A DNA stretch of 64,000 nt, from positions 1,054,001-1,118,000 of the forward strand of contig NZ_JAEMNW010000001.1 in NCBI RefSeq assembly GCF_016481275.1. The letters run 5' to 3'. Position 1 is the first letter of the stretch, and every line of letters begins with the position of its first letter. Position numbers and translations under genes: made by a program. A model generated the notes under the pieces. The model was not told the origin of the DNA, ran no database searches, and saw only the letters and a list, made by a program, of their open reading frames with translations. The DNA comes from Antrihabitans auranticaus. GTDB lineage: Bacteria; Actinomycetota; Actinomycetes; Mycobacteriales; Mycobacteriaceae. Below are positions 38,588 to 47,096 of this stretch, in pieces.

Positions 38588-39754
38588 ATGCCTTTCGATC
38601 TGGATCGCGTGCGGCAGGACACACCGGGCTGCTGGGACAAGGTTTTCCTCGACAGCGCCGGATCGTCGCTTCCCCCAACGGTTGTCGTCGATGCCGCGGT
38701 CAGCCATCTGCGGCGGGAAGCGGAGGTCGGCGGCTACCGCGCGGCCAACGAGCGTCTCGCGGACCTCGCCGCTGTCAAGTCGTCGATCGGTACCCTTATC
38801 AACGCACCCGCGAGCTCGATTGCCCTGAGCGACAGCGCAACCCGATCCTGGACCGACTTCTTCTACGCCGTCCCACTCGGTCCGGGTGACCGCATTCTGA
38901 TCAGCGAGGTCGAGTACGCGAGCAACGGCATTGCGGCTCTGCAACGCGCGGCCCGGGCCGGCGCCCGAGTCGAAACGATTCCCAGCGACAGCTCCGGCCA
39001 AGTCGACCTGGAGGCTCTGGACCGGATGCTCGACGACCGCGTCGCGATCGTCTCCCTCGTCCATGCACCGACCAACGGTGGCCTGCTGAATCCTGTGCGC
39101 GAAGTCAGCGACCTGGCGCATCGGGTCGGCGCGCTCGTGCTGCTCGATGCCTGCCAGTCCGTTGGTCAGGTCGTCGTCGACGTCGCCGAACTACAGGTCG
39201 ACGCACTTTCCGTGACGGGCCGAAAGTGGCTGCGCGGGCCGCGCGGGACCGGATTTCTCTACATCGATCCGGCGCTCGATCTGGCGCCCGCGACTCTGGA
39301 CCTGCACAGCGCCCAATGGTCGACCGAGACCGAGTTCCGCGTTGCCGACGACGCGTCGCGGTTCGAGTTCTGGGAGTGCGATGTGGCGGCCCGACTGGCC
39401 TTGGGCGCCGCTGTCGACTATCTCCTCGACATCGGCCAAGCGACCGTGCGGACCGAAATTGCAGACCGCGCCACCTACCTTCGCGACGCCCTGCAGTCGG
39501 TCCCGAACGCCACGGTCCGCGACCTTGGCACCCTGCAGAGCGGCATCGTCTCGTTCACCGTCGACGGTGTCGAACCGACGGACGTGCGGGACCGGCTCGC
39601 CACCGCGGACATCACCGTCACGGTCAGCCATCGCAGTTCGACGTTGCTCGATATGAGCCACCGAGGGCTGCAAGCGGTCGTGCGAGCATCGCCGCACTAC
39701 TTCGTCTCCTACCCCGAACTGGACCGTTTCGTCGATGCAATTTCGGCTCTGTAG
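38588..39754 (+). CDS. egtE: Class V aminotransferase-fold enzyme, probable EgtE C-S lyase
   Basis: 388 residues. PLP fold-type I, class V: LDSAGSSLPP near the start, VHAPTNGGLLNPV, LLDACQSVGQVVVDV (cofactor Asp) and the Schiff-base lysine in TGRKWLRGPRGTGFLY (Lys213). Length and these motifs fit EgtE, which cleaves hercynylcysteine sulfoxide to ergothioneine in the last step. In mycobacteria egtE follows egtD; here it is on the opposite strand, separated from egtA by two unrelated genes. Another class V role (e.g. desulfurase) is not excluded. The start is the ATG at 38588. Confidence 0.78.
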   Translation: MPFDLDRVRQDTPGCWDKVFLDSAGSSLPPTVVVDAAVSHLRREAEVGGYRAANERLADLAAVKSSIGTLINAPASSIALSDSATRSWTDFFYAVPLGPGDRILISEVEYASNGIAALQRAARAGARVETIPSDSSGQVDLEALDRMLDDRVAIVSLVHAPTNGGLLNPVREVSDLAHRVGALVLLDACQSVGQVVVDVAELQVDALSVTGRKWLRGPRGTGFLYIDPALDLAPATLDLHSAQWSTETEFRVADDASRFEFWECDVAARLALGAAVDYLLDIGQATVRTEIADRATYLRDALQSVPNATVRDLGTLQSGIVSFTVDGVEPTDVRDRLATADITVTVSHRSSTLLDMSHRGLQAVVRASPHYFVSYPELDRFVDAISAL

Positions 39755-39792
39755 TGCACCTGCGGTAAAGTACTCGGCGTTGTCTCGGCGAG

Positions 39793-39827
39793 GGTGACTG
39801 CGAAGATGTCAGCTTGCTTCGCTCACC
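39793..39827 (+). promoter_or_regulatory. Leader hairpin before rplY
   Basis: GGTGA-CT-GCGAAG / CTTCGC-TCACC: eleven base pairs with a 2-base bulge around an 11-base loop, about 100 bases before the rplY start. In E. coli, L25 represses its own mRNA through a leader that mimics its 5S rRNA site; this hairpin might do the same, but the likeness is not tested. Confidence 0.4.
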
Positions 39828-39929
39828 GTGATCGACGCGGCTACGGCTCCCGGCCGTCCCCGTCTGTCCGCTCCTTGCCGCGACGAGTTGACCACCGCCG
39901 GATATCAGTTTCAAGGAGCCGTTCCCCTC

Positions 39930-40589
39930 ATGGCAGACAAGAATCGCCTCACCGCAATCGTCCGCACCGAATTCGGCAAGGGCGCGGCTCGACGCACCCG
40001 TCGCGACGGCCAGGTGCCTGCCGTGCTCTACGGCCACGCAACCGACCCACAGCACCTCGCGCTCGATTCGCGCGCGTTCGCGAAGGTTCTGCGTGACAAC
40101 GGCACCAACGCGCTGCTGTACCTCGACATCGCAGGTAAAGAGCAGATCGCGCTGACCAAGTCGGTCGTCGTGCACCCGATCCGTCGCTACATCGAGCACG
40201 CCGACCTCCTTGTGATCAAGAAGGGCGAGAAGGTTACCGTCGACATCCCGGTCATCGTCACCGGCGATGCCGCCCCCGGCACCCAGATCGCACAGGACGC
40301 CAACACCATCTCGATCGAGGCAGACGCCCTCAGCATCCCCGAGTCGGTAGAGGTTTCGATCGAGGGCCTCGAGGCCGGCAGCCAGATCCTCGCAGGTCAG
40401 ATCGCACTGCCCGAAGGCTCGACCCTGCAGTCGGACCCGGAGACGCTCGTCGTGAACGTCAACGTCGAATCGGCGGCCGAAGAGCCCGAGACCGAAGAGG
40501 GCGAAGCGGCCGAGGGTGAAGCTGCTGAAGGCGAAGCCGCTGAAGGCGAAGCTGGCGAGGGCGAAGCAGCCGAGGCTTCCGAGAGCTGA
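39930..40589 (+). CDS. rplY: 50S ribosomal protein L25/general stress protein Ctc
   Basis: 219 residues. The N-terminal L25 domain (about 1-95) has [24 protein letters not shown], the 5S rRNA-binding start, and the C-terminal TL5-type beta domain follows ([24 protein letters not shown]). The last roughly 35 residues are acidic EGEAA repeats, a low-complexity tail common in actinobacterial L25. It binds 5S rRNA in the large subunit. ATG has AAGGAG about 11 bases upstream. The stop overlaps the pth start (TGATG). Confidence 0.96.
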   Translation: MADKNRLTAIVRTEFGKGAARRTRRDGQVPAVLYGHATDPQHLALDSRAFAKVLRDNGTNALLYLDIAGKEQIALTKSVVVHPIRRYIEHADLLVIKKGEKVTVDIPVIVTGDAAPGTQIAQDANTISIEADALSIPESVEVSIEGLEAGSQILAGQIALPEGSTLQSDPETLVVNVNVESAAEEPETEEGEAAEGEAAEGEAAEGEAGEGEAAEASES

Positions 40590-41170
40590 TGTCGAGTCCG
40601 ACGACGGGCCCGGCGCTCGTCGTCGGACTTGGAAATCCCGGCACCCAGTACGAAAAGACTCGGCACAACGTCGGGTTCATGGTTGCCGATGTGCTTGCCG
40701 ACCGAGTCGGCGCCAAGTTCGGCCTGCACAAGAAGTCGGGTGCAGATGTTGTAGAAGCGCGGCTCGGCGATCGCAAGATCGTAATCGCCAAGCCGCGCTC
40801 GTTCATGAATGTCTCGGGCCAACCGGTTGCGGCTCTGGCCCGCTTCTTCTCTGTTCCGGTAGAGGACATCGTCGTGTGTCACGACGAACTCGACATCGAT
40901 TTCCGTGTTGTTCGGCTCAAGCGCGGCGGCGGCGAGGGTGGCCACAACGGCCTGCGTTCGATCTCCAGCGCCGTCGGCACGAAGGAATACCTGCGGACGC
41001 GGATCGGGATCGGCCGTCCGCCCGGTCGCATGGATCCAGCCTCCTACGTGCTGAAACCGTTCTCTGCCGCGGAACGCAAAGACCTCGGCGTCGTATGTGA
41101 GGAAGCCGCCGATGCGGTCGAGCTACTGCTGCAGGTCGGCCTCGAAGCCGCGCAGAACAAGCTGCACTAG
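40589..41170 (+). CDS. pth: Peptidyl-tRNA hydrolase
   Basis: 193 residues. The Pth family signature is complete: [20 protein letters not shown] (with the catalytic His of TRHNVGF), [22 protein letters not shown] (catalytic Asp) and [13 protein letters not shown]. It releases tRNA from prematurely ended peptidyl-tRNA. The ATG overlaps the rplY stop, giving the usual rplY-pth operon. Confidence 0.97.
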   Translation: MSSPTTGPALVVGLGNPGTQYEKTRHNVGFMVADVLADRVGAKFGLHKKSGADVVEARLGDRKIVIAKPRSFMNVSGQPVAALARFFSVPVEDIVVCHDELDIDFRVVRLKRGGGEGGHNGLRSISSAVGTKEYLRTRIGIGRPPGRMDPASYVLKPFSAAERKDLGVVCEEAADAVELLLQVGLEAAQNKLH

Positions 41171-41661
41171 CCCACCGACAGGCAGCCCTGCAGCGTCTGG
41201 AAGTCACCGGCAAACCCGAAGCCGCCCGAGCAGGTCGGCCGCGTGACGCCATCGATCGCGACGGTTGCTCCGGGACCCGCAATTCCGATCGACAAGCCAG
41301 GGCGGACACCTTCCGCGGACACAACCGCGCCCGGACCGACCGCGATGGCCGCGGGACCGGACAGGTTCTGCGATTCCGATGCGGCGACGCCGCCACCCTG
41401 CGCAATCGCGAGCGCGAGGCTTTGCGGACCCGCGTCGGCCGTAGCATCGGCGCCGAGTCCGTATGCCGCTGCAGCACTACCGCCGACGCTGGTCGCGGAA
41501 CAACTCGAGTCGTCGCCCGGAACCGACGAACTGCTCGCACCGGGCGCCTGGCAGGGTGCGACGGGCGCAGCGCCCGCGCTCGGCGCACCGAGGACCGCAA
41601 GGGAACTCGTTACACCGACACCGAAACATACTGCAATTACACGATTTCTGATCGACGGCAT
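41167..41661 (-). CDS. Secreted protein of unknown function
   Basis: 164 residues with a clear Sec signal peptide ([19 protein letters not shown], likely cleaved after SAGA-A). The mature part is Gly/Ala/Ser-rich with four cysteines (APCQAP, SSCSAT, PTCSGG, QGCLSV) that could form two disulphides. A repetitive beta-like region ([28 protein letters not shown]) suggests a small beta-solenoid. ATG with AAAGGAG 7 bases upstream. I recognise no characterised family. Convergent with pth, and 24 bp downstream of the SDR gene, so possibly in that operon. Confidence 0.7.
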   Translation of the reverse strand: MPSIRNRVIAVCFGVGVTSSLAVLGAPSAGAAPVAPCQAPGASSSSVPGDDSSCSATSVGGSAAAAYGLGADATADAGPQSLALAIAQGGGVAASESQNLSGPAAIAVGPGAVVSAEGVRPGLSIGIAGPGATVAIDGVTRPTCSGGFGFAGDFQTLQGCLSVG

Positions 41662-41685
41662 TGTCTATCTCCTTTGGATGTGTTG

Positions 41686-42657
41686 TTACTGAGTGATTCC
41701 TGTTGCGGCGCAGCAGTATTGCCACAATGTTTCCAGCTCGCCGCTGGACTCACGAGTACGGCGGACGTAATGCGTGGGCCGTGGTCGACGGTCGTGCCAG
41801 AACGTCCCGCCAGGGGGTGCGGGTTCGGTGGCCGCTAGCCACAAAATCGTGTCCGCGCCCTGATCGGGTGTGCGCAGCAGCGGTTCGGTGATGCGCCGGA
41901 AGGTTGGAAGCGATTCCGCGACACCGGGCGTGTCGGCCCAACCGGGATGCATGCAGTACGTCGAGATCCCGTGCGCAGCCCAGCGCCGATTCAGCTGCGG
42001 CGTCAGCGCGACCTGCATTCGCTTCGTCCTCGCGTAGGCGGTCGCAGGTTTGTATTCGCTTGCGCGGTAGTCGATATCGTCGGTAACCAGCGACTGCGCG
42101 TACATGCCACCCGACGACACGAGAATCACGCGTGGATCGTCGGCTGCAGCGAGTGCCGGAAGGACGCTTTCGGTCAGCCGCATCGGGCCGAGCACATGGG
42201 TCGCGAGCGTGAGTTCGTGCCCTTCGACGGTCTCTTCGCGCGACGGCGGCATGACTCCCGCGTTGTGGACGAGCACGTCGATCCGCTCGACTCGCTCGCA
42301 CAACCGCGCACCCAGCGTTCGCACGTCGGCCAGATTCGCAACGTCGCAGATTTCGACTCGGACGTCTGCGCTCGGTACCGCGCGACAGATGGCGTCGCGC
42401 GCGTTCTCGCCCTTCTGCAGATTCCGAACTACAACGACCACCACGGCGCCCAGCCTTGCGGCCCCGCGAGCGGCGGCGAGGCCGAGCCCCGCTCCAGCGC
42501 CGGTCACGACGACCGACTTACCTGACAGCGCAGACGGACCTGGGTCGTCGTCCCAGCGCATCGACCGCACGGCGTACCCGAGACGGCTGTAGCCGGGCAC
42601 GATCGTGCGGTCGAGCACGCTGTCCAGAACCCCCGCGACACCCGACTTGATACTCAT
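41686..42657 (-). CDS. Short-chain dehydrogenase/reductase
   Basis: 323 residues. Rossmann motif VVVTGAGAGLGLAAARGAA, then VHNAGVMPPS (NNAG equivalent), the catalytic Ser region VILVSSGGMYAQ, and YARTKRMQ (YxxxK). The C-terminus has MHPGWADTPGV, typical of the retinol-dehydrogenase/WW-oxidoreductase-like SDR subgroup. The ATG overlaps the stop of the DUF2867 gene (ATGA), so the two oxidoreductases are co-translated. Substrate unknown; probably a lipid-type carbonyl or alcohol. Confidence 0.85.
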   Translation of the reverse strand: MSIKSGVAGVLDSVLDRTIVPGYSRLGYAVRSMRWDDDPGPSALSGKSVVVTGAGAGLGLAAARGAARLGAVVVVVVRNLQKGENARDAICRAVPSADVRVEICDVANLADVRTLGARLCERVERIDVLVHNAGVMPPSREETVEGHELTLATHVLGPMRLTESVLPALAAADDPRVILVSSGGMYAQSLVTDDIDYRASEYKPATAYARTKRMQVALTPQLNRRWAAHGISTYCMHPGWADTPGVAESLPTFRRITEPLLRTPDQGADTILWLAATEPAPPGGTFWHDRRPRPTHYVRRTRESSGELETLWQYCCAATGITQ

Positions 42658-44168
42658 GACGCCACCGCCAGATCGGCACGCTCGGCCTTGTTCGAGACGT
42701 TGGCGAGCATGCCGCTGAAGACGAGGCCATGGAACGGCAACACGGAGTACCAGTACGCCCGGCCGGCGAGCCCGCGCGGAACGAAAATGGCACGTTGGTC
42801 CAGCCTGGCGCGGTGCGGACCCAGGCGAGTCACACGGAACTCCAGCCACGCGCGACCGGGCACTTTCATCTCTGCTCGCAGCCGAAGTACCCGACCGCGC
42901 TCGATGTATTCGACGCGCCAGAAGTCGAGGGCCTCCCCGGTGTGCAGGCGGCGCGGATCTCGGCGCCCGCGCCGCAAGCCCACGCCGCCGGCCCAGCGAT
43001 CGATCCACCCGCGCACAGACCACGCCAACGGGAACGAGTACCAACCGTTCTCTCCGCCAATGCTTTCCACGACGTCCCACAGGTCTGCGGGATCGGCATC
43101 GCAGTCGCGAGCGCGAAAGTCGGTGTAGACGGTCTCCCCCGACCAGTCCGGGTCCGACGGCAGCGCATCCGACGGTGCGCCGTGGATCGTGGCATTCGAC
43201 CAGCTCGTCTCGGTGTCACCATTTTCGATGCGCTTCAGTGCGAGGCGGACCGCCTCTCGATAGGTCGTCAGTCCGCCCTCTGGCGGGGCGATCAGATCTT
43301 CGATGCTGTGCTCGCGGGCGATCGCCTCACATTGCACGGACTCGACGAGCGGCGCGGCCAGACCATGTGGGAGCGGTGTGACGAGGCTGATCCAGCCCTT
43401 GGCAAGTCTCGGCGTGAGGACCGGAAGCACAAGGATGCGACGCTTACGCAAGCCCGCGACCTCGGCGTACACCTTCATCGTGCTCTCGTAGGTGAGCACG
43501 TCGGGGCCGCCGATGTCACTGGCCTGGTTCACCGGTTCCCGCAGTTGCGCGGCGGCGAGCAAGTAGTGCAGGACGTCCCGGATCGCGATCGGCTGAATCT
43601 TGTTGTGGACCCACTTCGGTGTCGTCATGACGGGAAGCCGGTTGGTGAGATGGCGAATCATCTCGAAAGACGCAGAGCCCGAACCGATCACGGTTCCGGC
43701 CTGCAATGTCAGGCAGGGCACCCCGGATTCGCGCAGAATCCGGCCCACCTCGGCTCGCGATTTCAGATGTGGAGACAGGGTGCCGCCGGGTGGATGGAGA
43801 CCGCCGAGGTAGACGATCTGGCGCACGCCCGCCTTCCGGGCGGCCGCGGCGACGTTCAGCGCGCTCTCCCGTTCCGCGTCGGCGAACTTCGCCGCGGAAC
43901 CCATCGAATGGACGAGGTAGTACAGCACGTCGATGTCGCGACACGCGTCTTCCAGCGTGGCCGGATCGCTCAGGTCGCCCTTCACGATATCGACGTCGTC
44001 CGCCCACGGTACGTCGCGCAATTTGTCGGGTGTACGCACCAAAACGCGAGTCGGATGACCTGCTGCCGCCAGCCGTGGCGCGAGGCGGCCGCCGATGTAG
44101 CCGGTGGCTCCGGTTACGAGACACCTGGCGGACGTGTTTTCCGGTCCGGTTGCGGACATATTCGTCAT
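42654..44168 (-). CDS. NAD(P)-binding SDR-like protein with DUF2867 domain
   Basis: 504 residues. The N-terminal atypical SDR half (about 1-300) starts CLVTGATGYIGGRLAPRLAAAGHPTRVLVRTPDKL and has VYYLVHSMGS and IVYLGGLHPPGG. The C-terminal part (about 330-500; GGENGWYSFPLAWSVRGWIDRWAGGVGLRRGRRDP, RVLRLRAEMKVPGRAWLEF) matches DUF2867. This fusion is widespread in actinobacteria, without an assigned reaction. First of the two-gene operon with the SDR. Confidence 0.85.
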   Translation of the reverse strand: MTNMSATGPENTSARCLVTGATGYIGGRLAPRLAAAGHPTRVLVRTPDKLRDVPWADDVDIVKGDLSDPATLEDACRDIDVLYYLVHSMGSAAKFADAERESALNVAAAARKAGVRQIVYLGGLHPPGGTLSPHLKSRAEVGRILRESGVPCLTLQAGTVIGSGSASFEMIRHLTNRLPVMTTPKWVHNKIQPIAIRDVLHYLLAAAQLREPVNQASDIGGPDVLTYESTMKVYAEVAGLRKRRILVLPVLTPRLAKGWISLVTPLPHGLAAPLVESVQCEAIAREHSIEDLIAPPEGGLTTYREAVRLALKRIENGDTETSWSNATIHGAPSDALPSDPDWSGETVYTDFRARDCDADPADLWDVVESIGGENGWYSFPLAWSVRGWIDRWAGGVGLRRGRRDPRRLHTGEALDFWRVEYIERGRVLRLRAEMKVPGRAWLEFRVTRLGPHRARLDQRAIFVPRGLAGRAYWYSVLPFHGLVFSGMLANVSNKAERADLAVAS

Positions 44169-44238
44169 GTATCTCTCAGCGTCGGTCGGTGAAAGGACTC
44201 ACCCCACCGTACGCCGGATGCATCGTTAGTGCATCGAT

Positions 44239-45879
44239 TTAGTCTCGTCCGCCGATAAGGGCCGTGGAGTTCGACCGCCGCAGCTTGCCCGACGAGGTCT
44301 TCGGAATCGCACCCGGTCCGAGCACGGCCACTGTCCGTGGCCGCACCCCGACCTCCGAGAACACCGCGTGGACGACCTCGCGCTCGATTCGCTTCACCTC
44401 GTCGTGATCGTCGATCCGATTGGTCTCGACCGCGACGGCAAAGCTTTCCCGCTTCTCACCCGCGTCGAGTCGCACGGCAACGGCATTGCCCGGCCGGACG
44501 CCGCGAACCGACGCAGCTGCCCGCTCGATGTCGGTCGGGTAGATGTTGCGACCACCCATGATGATGACGTCCTTGACTCGACCGCAGACGACGACAAGAC
44601 CCTCTTCGGTGAAGTAGCCGACGTCACCGGTGTTGAGCCAGCCGTTCTCGTCCTGCGCAGGACGGTGCCCGTCGACGGTGATGTAGCCCGGCGTGACAGC
44701 CTTTCCGCGCACCTCGATGGTGCCGACACCCCGCGCGCCGAGCACGCGACCGTCCGCGTCGACCACTCGACCTTCGAGGTTGTCGACGAGATGACCGAGA
44801 GTCGCGAGCTTTCGCACGTTGCCCTTCGTCGCTGGAACGGCACGGCCGACCGCTTCGAGGAGGTCGGCGTCGACTATGTCGAGCACTTGGCCGCGACCCG
44901 GATCCGGCACCGAGACAGCGAGAGTCGTCTCCGCCATCCCGTAGACCGGCGTCAAGGCCATCGGATCGAGCCCGAACCGTGCGCCCGCCTCGGCGAGCGC
45001 GTCCATGGTGTCGGGGTCGACCGGTTCGGCGCCGTTCCACATGTAACGAACACTCGACAGGTCGAGGTCGCTGTCCGGCGCTTGCGCGAGCCGACGTGCC
45101 AGCAGCGAATAGGCGAAATTCGGTGCCGCCGTGACGGTTCCGCGGTACTTGCTGATCAATTCGGCCCACAACAGCGGCTTGCGCAGGAAGTCGAGCGGCG
45201 TGACACTGACCACCTCGGCGCCGTATTGCATTGGCACGCTGAGGAATCCGACCATCCCCATGTCGTGGAACAGCGGCAACCAGCTGACCATCACATCATG
45301 GTCGGTCTGGAATTTGATGCGGTCGATCATCGCGTAGGCGTTGACGTAGAAGTTCTCGTGCGTGATCTGCACAGCCTTCGGGCTGCCGGTCGAACCGGAG
45401 GTCAGCTGCTGCAACGCGATATCGGACTCGCTGGTTTCGACCGGGTCGATGTCGCGGCCCTCGTGCATGCGGTCGATCGTCAGGATGCCGATGCCACGCT
45501 CGAGCAGCAGCGGCGCAGCCGCTTCGAACGGCGCGCCGAGGACGACCGCCTTGGCCGAGATCATCCCGATCACGGCCTCGGTATCTTTCGCCCAGGCCGC
45601 GAGGTCGGTGCGGGGAGTCGGCTGATGCAACATCGTCACGGCGGCGCCGCGCATCCAGGCAGCCTGGCAGGCCGGTGCAATATCTGCCGGCTGACCAGCC
45701 AAGATACCGACCGCATCGCCGTGCCCGATCCCGGCGTCGGCAAGCGCTCCGGCCATGCGCCGCGCCGCTCGATGGATCTCACCCCACCCCTGGCGCCGCG
45801 GTGCATCGGGCTCGCCCGTGACCAGTCCGCGGGACGACGTCGCCGCGGTTGCATACATTTCGTCGGTAAACCTGCTCAT
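44239..45879 (-). CDS. Fatty-acyl-CoA/AMP ligase (FadD-like)
   Basis: 546 residues of the ANL adenylation superfamily. The P-loop [39 protein letters not shown]-region [17 protein letters not shown], and the C-terminal hinge and lysine ([20 protein letters not shown]) are all present. It activates a fatty or other carboxylic acid with ATP as acyl-AMP, then to CoA or a carrier. WLPLFHDMG and [10 protein letters not shown] are wording often seen in fatty-acyl-AMP ligases, so CoA versus carrier transfer is open. ATG 45879 has AGGAG 5 bases upstream. 32 bp downstream of the thioesterase, same strand. Confidence 0.85.
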   Translation of the reverse strand: MSRFTDEMYATAATSSRGLVTGEPDAPRRQGWGEIHRAARRMAGALADAGIGHGDAVGILAGQPADIAPACQAAWMRGAAVTMLHQPTPRTDLAAWAKDTEAVIGMISAKAVVLGAPFEAAAPLLLERGIGILTIDRMHEGRDIDPVETSESDIALQQLTSGSTGSPKAVQITHENFYVNAYAMIDRIKFQTDHDVMVSWLPLFHDMGMVGFLSVPMQYGAEVVSVTPLDFLRKPLLWAELISKYRGTVTAAPNFAYSLLARRLAQAPDSDLDLSSVRYMWNGAEPVDPDTMDALAEAGARFGLDPMALTPVYGMAETTLAVSVPDPGRGQVLDIVDADLLEAVGRAVPATKGNVRKLATLGHLVDNLEGRVVDADGRVLGARGVGTIEVRGKAVTPGYITVDGHRPAQDENGWLNTGDVGYFTEEGLVVVCGRVKDVIIMGGRNIYPTDIERAAASVRGVRPGNAVAVRLDAGEKRESFAVAVETNRIDDHDEVKRIEREVVHAVFSEVGVRPRTVAVLGPGAIPKTSSGKLRRSNSTALIGGRD

Positions 45880-45911
45880 GCGAACTCCTACGAGGAAGCG
45901 GCCCGCCCGGT

Positions 45912-46364
45912 TCAGCGGTGGATGATGCAGGTGGTCGTACCGTGCGCGACCAGACGCCCCTTGTCGTCGACGACCCGCCCTTCGGCGGTAGCCGTCTTGC
46001 CACCCACGTGGATCGTCGTTCCTGTCGCGGTGAGCCGGGTGCCATCGACGGGCACCGGCCGAATGTAGTTGACCTTGAGCTCGAGGGTGCCGTATCCGAC
46101 GCCCGCCTCCAGCGTGCTGTGGACTGCACACCCCATGACCGAATCGAGGAGCGTCGCGCAGATGCCGCCGTGCAGGGTGCCGAGCGGGTTCGAGAAGTTC
46201 GGCCGGGTGCGGAGGCCGAAGACGACCCTGCCGTGCTCGATCTCGTCCATTTCCATCCCGAGCAGGTCACCGATGAATTCAGGGCGATCCGGCGTGGTCA
46301 TCGCCAGGCGGAGGAGTTCCAGTCCGGTCAACTTCGTCACGTCGAATACGGCTTCGGCAGTCAC
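45912..46364 (-). CDS. PaaI-family hotdog thioesterase
   Basis: 150 residues from the GTG at 46364. The hotdog core has [25 protein letters not shown] (active-site HGG helix) and [15 protein letters not shown], the PaaI/acyl-CoA thioesterase signature. It hydrolyses acyl- or aryl-CoA in the cytosol. The GTG is preferred over an ATG at 46400: it has GGGGA 5 bases upstream, and the ATG would put a palindromic operator inside the coding region. It leads the operon with the FadD-like gene, divergent from a TetR gene. Confidence 0.85.
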   Translation of the reverse strand: MTAEAVFDVTKLTGLELLRLAMTTPDRPEFIGDLLGMEMDEIEHGRVVFGLRTRPNFSNPLGTLHGGICATLLDSVMGCAVHSTLEAGVGYGTLELKVNYIRPVPVDGTRLTATGTTIHVGGKTATAEGRVVDDKGRLVAHGTTTCIIHR

Positions 46365-46383
46365 ATCTGTCCCCAATCGTCTG

Positions 46384-46399
46384 TGGACCGATTGGTCCA
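46384..46399. promoter_or_regulatory. TetR operator palindrome, site 1
   Basis: TGGACC-GATT-GGTCCA, perfect 6-bp arms around four bases, 20 bp upstream of the thioesterase GTG. Its mirror copy lies 34 bp away (centre to centre). Likely bound by the divergently encoded TetR protein. Confidence 0.75.
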
Positions 46400-46417
46400 T
46401 GTGTTTCTATGAGAACA

Positions 46418-46433
46418 TGGACCAATCGGTCCA
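46418..46433. promoter_or_regulatory. TetR operator palindrome, site 2
   Basis: TGGACC-AATC-GGTCCA, the reverse complement of site 1, so the two sites make a larger dyad across the divergent promoter. It lies 25 bp upstream of the TetR start, placing both promoters under the same repressor. Confidence 0.75.
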
Positions 46434-46458
46434 TGCAAGAAGCTGTGAGGAGCGCAAC

Positions 46459-47049
46459 ATGACCGCGGAAGGCCCTGGCCCGCGCGAGCGGCTGATCGCG
46501 AGCGCTATTGCCCTGGTTCGCGAAGAAGGCGTGCACGCCGCCGGGCTCGCCGAGCTCCTAGCCCGCAGCAATACCGCCCGAAACTCTCTCTACCAGCACT
46601 TTCCCGCCGGTAAGAGCCAACTGATCGAAGAGTCGACGCGAGTCGCGGGCGCGCACATGACGCGCACGCTGACCAAGCTGACCGAAGGCGGATCTCCCGA
46701 AGAGTGGATCGCGAAGTTCGTCGGATGGTGGAAGAAGAACCTGCAGGCGACCGAGTACGTCTTCGGCTGCCCGGTCGTGGGTGCCGCACTCGCCGAATCC
46801 GAACCGGCAATTCAGGCCGCTGCAGGCGAGGCCTTCACGACGTGGGGCGAGATCATCGCCGCATCACTGATCGGCGCCGGAGTGCCCGAGCAAGACGCGG
46901 GGTCGTTGGGCAGGTTTGTGCTCTCCGCTATCGAGGGCGCCGTCATCCAAGCGCGGGCGACGAAGTCGGTCGTAGCGCTCGACGATGCGCAGCGGTACGT
47001 GGTCGACTGCGTCGCCCGTGCGCGGTTGGCGAGTCCAGGGACTCGCTGA
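46459..47049 (+). CDS. TetR-family repressor (LmrA/YxaF-like)
   Basis: 196 residues. HTH at about 10-55 (RERLIASAIALVREEGVHAAGLAELLARSNTARNSLYQHFPAGKSQL), with SLYQHFP typical of the LmrA/YxaF subgroup. The C-terminal domain has VFGCPVVGAALAES, common in that group. ATG 46459 has AGGAG 6 bases upstream. It is divergent from the thioesterase-FadD operon across twin operators and should repress both itself and that operon, released by an unknown ligand, perhaps an acyl compound. Confidence 0.88.
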   Translation: MTAEGPGPRERLIASAIALVREEGVHAAGLAELLARSNTARNSLYQHFPAGKSQLIEESTRVAGAHMTRTLTKLTEGGSPEEWIAKFVGWWKKNLQATEYVFGCPVVGAALAESEPAIQAAAGEAFTTWGEIIAASLIGAGVPEQDAGSLGRFVLSAIEGAVIQARATKSVVALDDAQRYVVDCVARARLASPGTR

Positions 47050-47096
47050 CCGCGCACGGGCGTGTAGAAGTCGCGGCAGAACCGACTGCCGACCGG

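Noticed and set aside
40495-40580. Repetitive DNA at the end of rplY
   Set aside because: It encodes the acidic EGEAA tail commonly seen in actinobacterial L25; not a separate element.
44368-46068. 566-codon plus-strand open frame opposite the FadD-like gene
   Set aside because: Antisense to a complete ANL ligase; the translation shows no fold or motif.
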